Of a DNA stretch of 35,391 nucleotides, positions 8,126-18,600 are shown in pieces. Positions within the stretch are counted from its first letter, which is position 1. Each line of letters starts with the position of its first letter. Where the stretch lies: the NCBI GenBank assembly GCA_025456205.1, contig JALOLA010000016.1, forward strand, positions 1 through 35,391. The letters are read 5' to 3'. The position numbers and the translations under genes are program-made. The stretch is from Acidobacteriota bacterium. Lineage in GTDB: Bacteria > Acidobacteriota > Aminicenantia > UBA2199. The notes beneath the pieces were generated by a model. The model had not been told where the DNA came from, ran no database searches, and saw nothing but the letters and a program-made list of their open reading frames with translations.

Positions 8126-8266
8126 GGAAGTTCGATGTTCGATGCTGAAGAGAAATGAATTAACCGCCTAGGCTTCGAGCTTCTGCACTTCTCATCAAGA
8201 ATGCTCGCTTCCTTACCTTCGAGCATCAATCTTCGAACTTCGAACCTCGAACCTCGAACCTGCCAA
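8126..8266. repeat. Inverted pair of degenerate heptamer arrays (array B)
   Basis: The right arm (about 8212-8266) carries tandem 7-base units of the type TCGAACY on the plus strand; the CTTC/CCTC core recurs at 8217, 8231, 8238, 8245, 8252 and 8259. The left arm (8126-8150) is the inverse, with units such as GATGTTC. About 20 of 24 aligned positions match between the arms. Weaker copies fill part of the loop (8173, 8180, 8188). On the minus strand the array begins 7-11 bases after the stop of the DUF5916 gene at 8274. The unit differs from array A, but the period, inverted layout and position are the same. Confidence 0.75.
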
Positions 8267-8273
8267 TTGCCGG

Positions 8274-10460
8274 CTAGAATCTCCAGAGATAAGACGCCTT
8301 GAAGAAGAAGCTGCCCCGGGTGCGCAGGAAATCGTCGTCGGGAGTGTAGTCGCGCTCGTCCTGCCGCCACTTGAGCTTCTCATAGGCCGAGCCGTAACCG
8401 ACATAGATCACGGTGCCGGGGATGTAGGTGAAGGAGGCCAGCAGGTCGACGTTCAGCTTCCGGTAATAGGTGTTGTACTCGGCGATGGCGCGCAGGAAGA
8501 GGTGCTTGTTGAACTGGTAGGTCAGGCGGTCGCGCAGGATGGTATAGTCGAACAGCTTCTCATCGTCCGTTTTGCGGAAGAAGTCGGTGAACTGCACGGC
8601 GAGGGAGTTGCTGAGCTTCTCGGTGGGTTGGAACGTCAGGTAGAAGCTGGCGCGGGTGCCCTTGCCCTGGGCGGGAGCGTCGGCATCGTACAGGATCTGG
8701 TCGCCGCGGCGGAACGAGGCCTCGAGGTAGAGCTGCTTGAGGATCTGGGTGTAGCCCATCACGCGCCAGGCGTTGATGGTGAAGCGCTGGTCGGCGAAGA
8801 CCTCGTTGCCCAGGATGGCGTCGAAGCGCAGCTGGCTCTGGCGCGGCATGGAGAAGCGCAGCACGAAGACATTGCCCGTCTCGAACAGGCCGCTGAAGCG
8901 ATCGCGGGCAAGGTAGCCCCAGTAGAAAGGCTCGACTTTCTGGAAGAACCGCGAGCGCGGGTAGATCTTATGGATGAAGAGCCAGGGCAGGGTGGTCAGG
9001 CCGACGCGGCTCACATAGCCGCTATCGCTGCGGAAGTCCCTGCTGATGTCGTTGAAGCCCGCCTCGATGTACCAGGCGCGCGTCACGTAATTATAGCGCA
9101 CGCCGAGGGCCGAGCCCGCCACGGCTTTTTCGTCGCGCTGGTCGCGGCTGAGCGAGCCGAAGGCGTGGAATTCCAGTATGCTGGCCGGGGTCAGGCGGAA
9201 GCGGCCGTCGGCCCCCAGGATGCGGTTGTAGGAACCGGCGAACTCGCGGCCGGTATAGAAGCCGCCCAGGAAGCTGTCCTGGCGCAGCGCGCGCTTGTAG
9301 CGGAAGATGGCGAAGGCCGCGTTGCGCCCGGCCCGCTCCTCATCGCCCTCCTCGGCGGCGACCTGGCCGGGGAACTCATCGAGGGCGAAGATCGTCGAGA
9401 ACATGTCGCGCCGGCCCATCTTGCCGGTCAGCTTGAAGCCCAGCAGCGGGTCGACGATGGTGCGCGTGTGCACCACGGTGTAAAGAGGGTCCTGCTCCAT
9501 GGGCGCGGCCATGTCGAAGCTCTCCTTGCCCTCGAGAAAGAACGGCCGCTTTTCCGAGTAATACAGCGAGGAGCGCAGGTTGATGTCGATCTGGCCGGCG
9601 TCGGCCTCCACCTGGCTGAAATCGGGGTTGTAGGCGGCGTCGAGGGTGAGGTCCGAGGTGACGCCCAGCTTGCCGGTGAGGCTGAAGTCGAACTGGCGGC
9701 TGTCGCGCTGCCAGGAACCCTGCCGCTGGGCATGGCTCTGGCTGAAGGTGACCGCGGGCAGCAGCTCGTAGTTGCGCTCGTATTTGACCTCGCGGAGCGT
9801 GACCCTCTGGAACTGGGCCAGCATGGAGCCGCGGTCGGGCCGGAACTCGGGAAAGTGGGACTGCTCCGATTTGCGCGAGATCACGCGCGCGGCGCCGAAG
9901 CCGATGGTCAGGAGCTTGCGGAATGGGTAGCGCAGGCTCTTGAAGGGGATGGCCATCTCGACGGTGTAGCCGTCGCCGTTCATCCTGGCGGCGCTGTCCC
10001 AGACCATGTCGTAGTCGCCGTTGGCATTGCCGTCCTGGTTGAGCATGCCGTCCATCTGGATGCCGCTGGGGTTGACCACGAACATATAGCCGCTCTGCTG
10101 GTCATCGAAGGTATCCAGGACCAGGGCCACCCAGTCGTCGCTGTCGCAGCTGTCGCGCCGGCACACCGAGGTTTTGATCCTGCCCGGCTCGCTGTCCAGG
10201 CAGCGGAAAGCGGCATAGATGCGCTCCCGGTCGTAAGCCAGGTAGACCTCGGTCTTTTCCGAGGCCGGCTTGCCAAAATCGGGCTTGGCCGTCAGGAAAT
10301 CGCTCCAGGGTTTGGCCGCCTGCCAGATGGCGTCATCCAGCACGCCATCGATCTTCGGCGCCGCTGCGGCGCGCGTCAACTCGACAGGCTCGGCGGCGGC
10401 CAGGCCAACACCCGCCATCAGGACCCCGGTCGCCATCATCGTTGCCCAAATTGCTTTCAC
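8274..10460 (-). CDS. DUF5916 outer-membrane protein with CBM9-like N-terminal domain (paralogue)
   Basis: I call a 728-residue protein starting at GTG (10458-10460), because GGAGGGAG lies four bases upstream and a signal peptide (about 1-22, ending near GLAAAEP) follows directly. The longer in-frame ATG start at 10565 would place 35 non-signal residues in front. A CBM9-like domain (about 25-205) shows KIDGVLDDAIWQAA, YDRERIYAAFRCLDSEP and DDWVALVLDTFDDQ; the remainder is DUF5916 with beta-barrel character, ending in Trp-Arg-Phe. It is a tandem paralogue of the 5766-7988 gene, with the same order of blocks throughout. It follows ruvB on the same strand after 135 bases that include a shared 11-base element, so it probably has its own promoter. 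The function is not established. Confidence 0.87.
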   Translation of the reverse strand: MKAIWATMMATGVLMAGVGLAAAEPVELTRAAAAPKIDGVLDDAIWQAAKPWSDFLTAKPDFGKPASEKTEVYLAYDRERIYAAFRCLDSEPGRIKTSVCRRDSCDSDDWVALVLDTFDDQQSGYMFVVNPSGIQMDGMLNQDGNANGDYDMVWDSAARMNGDGYTVEMAIPFKSLRYPFRKLLTIGFGAARVISRKSEQSHFPEFRPDRGSMLAQFQRVTLREVKYERNYELLPAVTFSQSHAQRQGSWQRDSRQFDFSLTGKLGVTSDLTLDAAYNPDFSQVEADAGQIDINLRSSLYYSEKRPFFLEGKESFDMAAPMEQDPLYTVVHTRTIVDPLLGFKLTGKMGRRDMFSTIFALDEFPGQVAAEEGDEERAGRNAAFAIFRYKRALRQDSFLGGFYTGREFAGSYNRILGADGRFRLTPASILEFHAFGSLSRDQRDEKAVAGSALGVRYNYVTRAWYIEAGFNDISRDFRSDSGYVSRVGLTTLPWLFIHKIYPRSRFFQKVEPFYWGYLARDRFSGLFETGNVFVLRFSMPRQSQLRFDAILGNEVFADQRFTINAWRVMGYTQILKQLYLEASFRRGDQILYDADAPAQGKGTRASFYLTFQPTEKLSNSLAVQFTDFFRKTDDEKLFDYTILRDRLTYQFNKHLFLRAIAEYNTYYRKLNVDLLASFTYIPGTVIYVGYGSAYEKLKWRQDERDYTPDDDFLRTRGSFFFKASYLWRF

Positions 10461-10516
10461 GGTACTCCCTCCAATCCGGCGTTCATGCGTAAGAACCATA
10501 AACGAAAAAACTCCGC

Positions 10517-10527
10517 GAAAAGTTGCA
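10517..10527 (-). promoter_or_regulatory. Shared upstream element TGCAACTTTTC (copy 2)
   Basis: This is identical in sequence to, and at almost the same distance from the start as, the element at 8046-8056 upstream of the other DUF5916 gene. It sits in the ruvB/DUF5916 gap and argues that the gene at 8274-10460 is not merely read through from ruvB. Confidence 0.45.
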
Positions 10528-10595
10528 TGGAAAATCAACGGACCCGGCAGCCATTCTCCGGCCACCAGTGCCGGGAGACCGGGGTATCGTTCGTT

Positions 10596-11611
<1,016 letters not shown>

Positions 11612-11615
<4 letters not shown>

Positions 11616-12193
11616 GGCTTGACCTTCTTGAGCATGGCCTTGAACAGCCCCTCGAAGTCCTCGCGGCCAGGGTTTTCCTTCAGTACGCGCTGGACAGTCT
11701 CGCGGGCGGCCCTGGGGGGATAGCCGAGGTTGACCAGTCCGGAGACCAGATCGGCGCCGAGGCGCGTCGCTGTTGCCGCCTCGGCCGGCTCTGCCTCAAG
11801 CTTGCCGGTCAACTCGAGGATGATGCGCTGCGCCGTCTTCCTGCCGATGCCGGGGATGGCGCTGATGCGCGCCACGTCGCCGGCGGCGATGACCGTGCGC
11901 CATTCGCCGGGGGCGAGGGCGGAGACGCAGGCCAGAGCGGTCTTGCCGCCGATGCCCGATACCGCCACCAGCTTTTCGAAGAGAGCCTTCTCCTCCTCGC
12001 TCAGGAAGCCGTAGATCACGATGTCCTCGTCCTTGACCTTCAGCACCGTATACAGGAGAACATCCTGGCCTTGGCGCAGGCGCTGGAAGCTGGAGACCGG
12101 CACAAGCAGCTGCAGGATGACGCCGGAGCCGGTCTCGACAGCAGCGCGCCCGGGGCTGAGCTGGTATACCTTCCCGCGCACGGCGGCGATCAT
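11612..12193 (-). CDS. ruvA: Holliday junction branch migration protein RuvA
   Basis: The 193-residue DNA-binding partner of RuvB has an N-terminal OB domain ([11 protein letters not shown]...), followed by two helix-hairpin-helix motifs ([14 protein letters not shown] and [19 protein letters not shown], about residues 70-130) that grip the four-way junction. The C-terminal RuvB-contacting domain ends in ...[11 protein letters not shown]. Length is typical. It overlaps ruvC and ruvB by 4 bases each, so the three proteins should be made in linked amounts. Confidence 0.97.
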
Positions 12194-12660
12194 GAACAGC
12201 TCACGCCATGGCAGTAGGCCACGGCCAGGGCATCGCTTTCATCGAGACCCAGTTTGCGGCCCTTGATGTTCAGGACCAGGGCGGCCATTTTCGCCACCTG
12301 CTCCTTGTCGGCATTACCGTAGCCGGTCAGGGCCTGCTTGACCTGGCGCGGCGCATAGAAGCTCAGCGGCAGGCGCCGCTGCAGCAGTGCGGCCAGGGCC
12401 ACGCCGCGCACGGTGGACAGCAGGGACATGGAGCGGATGTTCTTGCCGAGGAAGCCCTCCTCCATGGCCGCCTGCTCGACGGGGAAAGCCGCCAGCAGTT
12501 CTCCCAGGCGCTCCCAGAGCTCCTGCATGCGGGCGACGAAATCCCGGTCCTTCAGCTGCAGGGTCTGGGAATGGACATAGGAAAAGCGCCGTTTCTCCTT
12601 TTCCACGATACCGATGCCGAAGCGCAGCGAACCGGGATCGAGGCCCAGGATCAGCATCAT
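12190..12660 (-). CDS. ruvC: Crossover junction endodeoxyribonuclease RuvC
   Basis: The 156-residue resolvase cuts Holliday junctions symmetrically. The acidic catalytic set is visible: Asp in ILGLDPGS (near residue 8), Glu in [11 protein letters not shown] (near 67) and the two Asp residues of [13 protein letters not shown] near the C-terminus. Two consecutive ATG codons (12660 and 12657) could start it; the first overlaps the yebC stop in an ATGA junction. It sits in the yebC-ruvC-ruvA-ruvB order that is widespread in bacteria. Confidence 0.97.
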   Translation of the reverse strand: MMLILGLDPGSLRFGIGIVEKEKRRFSYVHSQTLQLKDRDFVARMQELWERLGELLAAFPVEQAAMEEGFLGKNIRSMSLLSTVRGVALAALLQRRLPLSFYAPRQVKQALTGYGNADKEQVAKMAALVLNIKGRKLGLDESDALAVAYCHGVSCS

Positions 12661-13409
12661 TCCTTATTGAACTTATCGATTTCCTCGTCCGAGATGTCGA
12701 AGTTGGCCCAGACGTTCTGGATGTCATCCAGTTCCTCCAGCTTGTCGTACAGCTTGAGCATCTGCTCGGCCTGCTTGCCCTCCAGCTTGATGTAGGTGGA
12801 GGGGACCTTGGAGATCTCGGCTGACTCGATCGGCAGCTTCTTGGCCTTCAGGGCCTCGTGCACCTTGTCGAAGTCCTCGGTGGCGGTGGTGATCTCGTAC
12901 GAATTTCCCTCCTTGACCATGTCCTCGCCGCCGTTCTCGATGACGATCTCCATCAGCTCGTCCTCGCCGATGGCCGACTGCGGGACCAGGATCACGCCCC
13001 TGCGCGTGAACATCCAGGAGACGCAGCCCTGCTGGCCCAGGTTGCCGTTGTATTTCTCGAAAACATGGCGCACCTCGGAGACGGTGCGGTTCTTGTTGTC
13101 GGTCATGGCGTCGGCCAGGATGGCCACGCCGCCGGGGCCGTAGCCCTCGTAGGTGAATTCCTCGTAGTTGACCCCCTCCAGCTCGCCGGTGCCGCGCTGG
13201 ATGGCCTTCTTGATGTTGTCGCTGGGCATGTTGGCCGCCCGCGCCCCGTCGATGGCATGGCGCAGCCGCGAATTGGACTCGGGGTCGCCGCCGCCGGAGC
13301 GGGCGGCGATGGTCAGCTCGCGGATGAAGCGGGTGAAGATCTTGCCGCGCTTGGCGTCGGTGGCGGCTTTTTTATGCTTGATCGAACTCCATTTTGAATG
13401 TCCAGACAT
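12657..13409 (-). CDS. yebC: YebC/PmpR family protein
   Basis: The protein is 250 residues and opens with the family signature [23 protein letters not shown], with [11 protein letters not shown] and the [11 protein letters not shown] block after it. YebC proteins are DNA-binding regulators, and some family members assist translation of difficult peptides; sequence alone does not say which applies. The SD AAGGAG precedes the ATG closely and lies inside the end of the upstream MBL gene, whose stop is one base away. Its place before ruvC is the usual one. Confidence 0.95.
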   Translation of the reverse strand: MSGHSKWSSIKHKKAATDAKRGKIFTRFIRELTIAARSGGGDPESNSRLRHAIDGARAANMPSDNIKKAIQRGTGELEGVNYEEFTYEGYGPGGVAILADAMTDNKNRTVSEVRHVFEKYNGNLGQQGCVSWMFTRRGVILVPQSAIGEDELMEIVIENGGEDMVKEGNSYEITTATEDFDKVHEALKAKKLPIESAEISKVPSTYIKLEGKQAEQMLKLYDKLEELDDIQNVWANFDISDEEIDKFNKE

Positions 13410-13410
13410 G

Positions 13411-14268
13411 TTATCTCCTTATTTTTATTTTTTTCCCTTCCTGGGCCAGGAACGTTTCCGGGAAACCCTCCCGGGCTTGCGCCAGCATCGCCTCCAGCAT
13501 GGCGTCAGAATACCTCGGATCGAAATGGAACAGGAACAGGCGGCCGACGCCGCAGGCAATGGCGTTGCGCACGGCCATGGACACGGTGCTGTGCCCGAAG
13601 CCCTTCCTGGAACACAGGCCCCCGGCGTAATCCTGCTCCACGTACTGGGAGTCGTGGACCAGCAGGTCGGCGCCGGCGATGAAGGCGCGGATGTCGGCGG
13701 CGAAGCTGCCGGGGCTTTCGACGTCGGTGGCGTAGACCAGCCGCCGGCCGGCAAAGCTGACCCGATAGATGAGCACGCCCAGCCGCGGATGCGAATCGTG
13801 GCTCACGCTGGCGACCTCGATGCCGTCGTCGAGCAGCACGGCGCCGCCCGCGCCTGCAGCCAGCGGCCGGAAGCTCAGGCGCGCCTTGATGCCCTGCAGG
13901 GTGATCGGCGAGTAGGGAGGCAGGAACAGCGCTTCCAGCGCCTGCTGCGAGCGGGTCGCCTCGGCCTCGGGATAATGGATCACGATCTCCGCCCGCGGGT
14001 CGAACATGGGGGCGAAGAACGGCAGGCCCATGATGTGGTCGATATGCAGGTGGGTGAGGAAGATGTGGATGGCCTGCCCGGGCTGGGGGCGGTCGTCGAG
14101 GATGCGCCCGGCCTGGATGATCCCCGTGCCGGCGTCCAGGATGACATGGCGACCGCCGATCTCCAGCAGCAGCGAGGAGGTGTTGCCGCCGTAGCGCCGG
14201 GTCTCCCTGCCCGGCACCGGGTAGCTGCCGCGCACGCCACAGAAGGTGAGGGAAAAGCCTTTTTTCAT
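13411..14268 (-). CDS. MBL-fold metallo-hydrolase
   Basis: The protein is 285 residues. I place the start at 14268 ([17 protein letters not shown]), which overlaps the thiC stop by 4 bases; the frame stays open upstream only because of thiC. The beta-lactamase-fold zinc signature is THLHIDH (His73, His75, Asp77, His78), with LDAGTG before it, [10 protein letters not shown] and DLLVHDSQY later, and a final His in LFHFDP. The arrangement resembles the RNase Z / PhnP / class II cyclic phosphodiesterase side of the family. The substrate is unknown. It sits between thiC and yebC; nothing in the sequence links it to thiamine chemistry. Confidence 0.88.
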   Translation of the reverse strand: MKKGFSLTFCGVRGSYPVPGRETRRYGGNTSSLLLEIGGRHVILDAGTGIIQAGRILDDRPQPGQAIHIFLTHLHIDHIMGLPFFAPMFDPRAEIVIHYPEAEATRSQQALEALFLPPYSPITLQGIKARLSFRPLAAGAGGAVLLDDGIEVASVSHDSHPRLGVLIYRVSFAGRRLVYATDVESPGSFAADIRAFIAGADLLVHDSQYVEQDYAGGLCSRKGFGHSTVSMAVRNAIACGVGRLFLFHFDPRYSDAMLEAMLAQAREGFPETFLAQEGKKIKIRR

Positions 14269-15542
14269 ATCCCGAGGTCTTCCAGGACCTTGTAGGCGCA
14301 AAAATCGCCGCACATCGAGCAGGCGCCCGTATGGGTCGTGCGCCGGGCCCTGACGCGCCTGAACTTCTGCGGGTCGAGGCACAGCTTCTCCTGGGCCGCC
14401 CAATCGAGGCGGCGGCGGGCCGTGGCCATCTGCCGGTCCCATTCCAGGGCGCCGGGAAGGCCCTTGGCGATGTCGGCGACATGGGCGGCGATGCGGGAGG
14501 CCATGATCCCCTCGCGCACATCCTCCTCGTCGGGCAGGCCGAGGTGCTCGGCCGGGGTGACATAGCACAGGAAATCGGCGCCGGCGGCGCCGGCGATGGC
14601 GCTGCCGATGGCGGCGGTGATGTGATCGTAGCCGGGGGCCACGTCGCTGACCACCGGGCCCAGGACGTAGAATGGCGCACCGGCGCAGACTTCCTTCTGC
14701 AGGCGCATGTTCATCTCGACCTGCTGGATGGGCAGGTGTCCCGGTCCCTCGACCATGACCTGCACCCCGGAGCGGCGCGAGCGCTGCACCAGCTCGCCCA
14801 GGGTCAGCAGCTCCTCGAGCTGGGCCCAGTCGCTGCCGTCGGCCAGGGCCCCGGGCCGCAGCCCGTCGCCCAGGGACAGGGTGACGTCGAATTCGCGGGC
14901 GATGGCCAACAGATCGTCGAAGTGCTCGAAAAAGGGGTTCTCCCGGTGGTTGTGCAGCATCCAGGCGGTCAGCATCGAGCCGCCGCGCGAAACGATCCCG
15001 GCCAGGCGCGGCTTTTTCCTCAGCTTGTCGACGGCCCTCAGGGTCAGGCCGGCATGGATGGTCATGAAGTCGACCCCGTCCTCGGCCTGGCGGCGGACGT
15101 AGCCCAGCATGCTCGCGGCGTCGAGGGATACGAAGGGCGTGCCCTGGCGCGGGGCGTCGACCATCATCTCGTAGACCGGCACGTTGCCGAAGGGGATGAT
15201 CGACTGCGCCAGCAGGGCGCGGCGCACAGCGGTGATGTCGCCGCCGGTGCTCAGGTCCATGACCGCGTCGCAGCCGCAATCCAGGACGGTTTGCATTTTC
15301 CGCCGTTCGTCCTCCAGGCTGGAAAAATCGCTCGAGGTGCCGATATTGGCGTTGACCTTGGTCCTCAGCCCCCTGCCGATGCCGATGGGCCGCAGGTCCG
15401 CATGGTTGCGGTTGGCCGGGATGACGACCACGCCGGCGGCTACCGCCGTGGCCAGCGCGTCAGCCGTGATATTTTCATTGGCGGCCACCGCCTTGATCTC
15501 GGCGGTGATCTTTCCCTCGCGGGCGTTTTCGAGCTGCGTCAT
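14265..15542 (-). CDS. thiC: Phosphomethylpyrimidine synthase ThiC (short form)
   Basis: The 425-residue radical-SAM enzyme converts aminoimidazole ribotide to hydroxymethylpyrimidine phosphate for thiamine synthesis. Recognisable blocks are GRGLRTKVNANIGTS, MDLSTGGD, VDFMTIHAG, MVEGPGHLPIQQVEMN, YVLGPVVSDVAPGYDHI and a C-terminal CSMCGDFC. Length matches the short form without the N-terminal extension seen in E. coli (631 residues). The terminal cysteines are spaced C-x2-C-x3-C here, one residue tighter than the textbook C-x2-C-x4-C. It is the first gene of the run towards ruvB. There is an SD (GAGGA) and a good promoter, but only about 20 bases of leader, so a TPP riboswitch does not fit. 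Confidence 0.97.
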   Translation of the reverse strand: MTQLENAREGKITAEIKAVAANENITADALATAVAAGVVVIPANRNHADLRPIGIGRGLRTKVNANIGTSSDFSSLEDERRKMQTVLDCGCDAVMDLSTGGDITAVRRALLAQSIIPFGNVPVYEMMVDAPRQGTPFVSLDAASMLGYVRRQAEDGVDFMTIHAGLTLRAVDKLRKKPRLAGIVSRGGSMLTAWMLHNHRENPFFEHFDDLLAIAREFDVTLSLGDGLRPGALADGSDWAQLEELLTLGELVQRSRRSGVQVMVEGPGHLPIQQVEMNMRLQKEVCAGAPFYVLGPVVSDVAPGYDHITAAIGSAIAGAAGADFLCYVTPAEHLGLPDEEDVREGIMASRIAAHVADIAKGLPGALEWDRQMATARRRLDWAAQEKLCLDPQKFRRVRARRTTHTGACSMCGDFCAYKVLEDLGI

Positions 15543-15557
15543 CGTTCCTCGGGGTCA

Positions 15558-15586
15558 ATACTATCTTATTTTCAACCGCAAATCAA
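15558..15586 (-). promoter_or_regulatory. Sigma70-type promoter of thiC
   Basis: On the minus strand: TTGATT (15586-15581), 17-base spacer, TAGTAT (15563-15558), then CGAGGA about 7 bases before the thiC ATG. The leader is too short for a TPP riboswitch. Confidence 0.65.
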
Positions 15587-15617
15587 GAAAAAACGGCGGC
15601 CGCAGGCTGAGGCTTTA

Positions 15618-15626
15618 TGCTATAAT
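15618..15626 (+). promoter_or_regulatory. Extended -10 promoter of the addA-like gene
   Basis: TGC-TATAAT is an extended -10 (TGn) with consensus hexamer at 15621-15626. No good -35 lies 17 bases upstream. The ATG at 15643 is 16 bases beyond the box, so the leader would be about 10 bases with no clear SD. It is divergent from the thiC promoter 32 bases away. Confidence 0.55.
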
Positions 15627-15642
15627 CCCGGCAAGAATCGTC

Positions 15643-18600
15643 ATGGCAAGCCCCATACTGAAATACGAAGCCTCGGCCGGATCGGGCAAGACCTACCGCC
15701 TGGCCCTGGAGTACCTCGCCCGCCTGCTGCTGGCATTCACCGGCCATGAGGGCAAGCCGCAGGATCCGCGGCGGCAGCGGGAGCTGCTGGGGTCGATCCT
15801 GGCCATCACCTTCACCGTCAAGGCTGCGCAGGAGATGAAAGAGCGCATCGTGCAGATGCTGAAGCGCTTTGCCCTCAGCACGAAGAAGCGGAAGCCGGAC
15901 AAGGATGACGCCGAGTTCCTTGACCGGCTGTCCAAGGAGACCGGGCTGGCTCAAGGCAAGATCATCGAGCTTGCCGTTGGCCTGATCGAACTGGTCCTGG
16001 CCAGTTATGACGATTTCAACGTGACCACCATCGACTCGCTGATGAGCGCCATGGTCAAGGCCGTCTCACCCGACCTCGACCTGCCCGCCGACTACGAGAT
16101 CGCCGTGGACGCCAGCGACGAGATGACGTCCCGCGGCCGGGCGATGCTGGCCACGCTGGCCGATGGCGACTGGGAGCGCCTGAAGCGTTTCCTGGAGGAA
16201 CTCAGGAGCATGGACCCCAGGGTCGCCTGGAAAACCGACGACGCGATCGTCGCCAAGGTCACGGCCCTGTTCCGGCGGACGCTGCAGCAAGAGGGCAGCG
16301 CGGCGGTCGCGGACGACCTGCGGCTGAGGATGGCGGCAAGCTGGAGATTTTTTTTGCAACAGCTGCGGCCGCTGTTTCCGATCCTCCAGGAGAAGGAACC
16401 CGGCGGAAAAAGGAGAAGATACGTCAGCGGGACCTACCTGAAGGAGCCGCTGTTGGACCATACCGGCATGATCCTGGAAGGCAGCGACGATCTTTCAGGG
16501 CTGCGAGCATTCATCCAGAGTACTTTTTTCCGCAAGCAGGACCCGCGGGAACTATTGATCGGGGAAACGCCGGATTTTCAACGGGAACGCTTCGCCGCCG
16601 CCTACCGGCCGGCACAGCTGGCCCTGCAGGAAGCGGTCCTCGCCTTCAGCGCCTTCAAGACGCTTCCCTACCACGAATTCCTGGGGAACTTCCGCAGCGA
16701 GTGGAACAAAGGCAAGAGGACCCTGTTCGTGGAGGAGTTCAGCCATGCCCTGGCCGGGCTCTTCGACCGCTGGCGCGAGGAAGCGTTCCCTTACCTGTAC
16801 CTGAAACTGTCGGACCGGTTCAGCAGCTTCCTTTTCGACGAATTCCAGGATACATCGACCCTGCAGTTCAGGGCCCTGGCACCGCTCATCGACGAGGTGT
16901 TGTCGCGGAAAGAGAGCGGATCGCTCTTCATCGTCGGCGATCGCAAGCAGGCCATCTACCGCTGGCGCGGCGGCAACAGCGAGCTGATGGAGGAAGGACG
17001 GCTCCGGGCGGAAGTCCCGGCCATCGACAACCTGAGCCGGAATGATTTCTCCTCTTCGCTGGGAATGAACTGGCGCAGCCGCGGCAGGATCGTCGACTTC
17101 AATAACGATTTCTGGGCCCCGGAGAACATTTCCCGGATCACGGCCGAAAACGATCTCCAGCAGGCCCTGCGGATCAATTTCAGGGGCTCGAAGCAGGAAC
17201 TCCCCGCAGGCAGGGAAAGGGAGGGCGGCTTCGTGGAGTTGTCGCTGCATGTCGAGGCGGAGAACGACCACGGGGAGGAAGCCGGGGAAAACGACCGCGG
17301 CGCCTTGAGCGAATTCCACCTCGACGAGGTCGAGAGCATTATCCACCGGCTCCACGACAAGTACAATTTCAAGTATTCGGATATTGCCGTCCTGGTGCGC
17401 AAGAATGACCAGGTCCGCGCCGTGATACGCCGCCTGGGTCGCAAGAAAATCGACTGCATTTCCGATCAATCGCTGATGCTGGGAGCCAACCCCAGGGTAG
17501 CGGAGATCATCGCTTTCCTCCGCTTTCTCGACTATCCCCCCGACAACCTGAATTTCTTCTCCTTCATCCGCGGCGAGCTATTCCGGGCCGCGGCTGGAAC
17601 TCACTTTGGCGCGGAGATGACGGCCTTTTCAGAGGAAATGTTCATCCACTGCCAGGGGCCGTTCTACAAGCTGTTCAAGGAGAGGTTCCCGGGGACATGG
17701 AAAGGGCTGATCGAGCCGTTCTTCCAGTCGGTCGGCTTCCTGCCCCCCTACGACCTGTTCTCCGACATGACCCAAGTGTTCAGCATATATGAGAATTTCA
17801 AGGACGACACTCCGTTCTTCCTTGCCCTGGGCGACGCCTTGCACTGCGCCGAGCGCGATGGCGGCAGCTCCAGCGCCGGCTTCCTCCGCCAGTGGCGGAA
17901 AATGGTCGAGAACGAGGAGACGCCGTCGGTGATCCTCCCCGAGAACACCCCCGGCGTCCATGTCCTGACCATGCACCAGTCCAAGGGGCTCGAGTTCCCT
18001 GCCGTGATCGTCCCCATCAATGACAGCGGCGCCAGAGGAGACGACAACCTCCACTGGGACCAGGACGGGCTGTTCTATATCAGTGGCGATATCGCCCAGG
18101 CCCATCCCGACCTGAAGGAGAGGTACGAGAGGGAGAACATCCGCAGCAGCGTCGATCTGCTGAACCTCCTCTACGTCGCATTCACGCGGGCCAGGGAGGC
18201 GCTGTTCGTCCCGGTGGCGGTCAGCAAGGGCATCCGCGCCCCGGGGACGGCCGCCGACGGATTGGTCAGAAAGATCCTGCGCGCCAGCGACGCCATCGGC
18301 CGCCACCCGCTGCTGGATTGGGCTCATGACGGCCCACAGGAACCCTATCGCCGCGGCAAACTGGAAAAGAAGGAACAAGCGCAGCCGCAGCGTACTCCGC
18401 CGGCCGCCATCACCTCCAAGAGAATGCTGACCCGCTCCTGGCAATCCAGATACCTGGTCTTTCAGAAGGCCGAAGCGAAAGAACGACGCGATCGCAGCGG
18501 CGCGGAGCGCGGCGAACGGTTCCACGAACTCCTCTTTCGCCTCGGCGCAGCGGCCGTTCCCGGGGAGCTGGCTGCCCGGGCGCGCGCCCTTGCCACAGAG

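Noticed and set aside
5647-8266. CRISPR array
   Set aside because: The repeats are 7 bases, directly adjacent and inverted in pairs, with no spacers and no cas genes.
15543-15642. TPP riboswitch upstream of thiC
   Set aside because: The thiC leader from the predicted start is about 20 bases, and no CTGAGA-type core is present.
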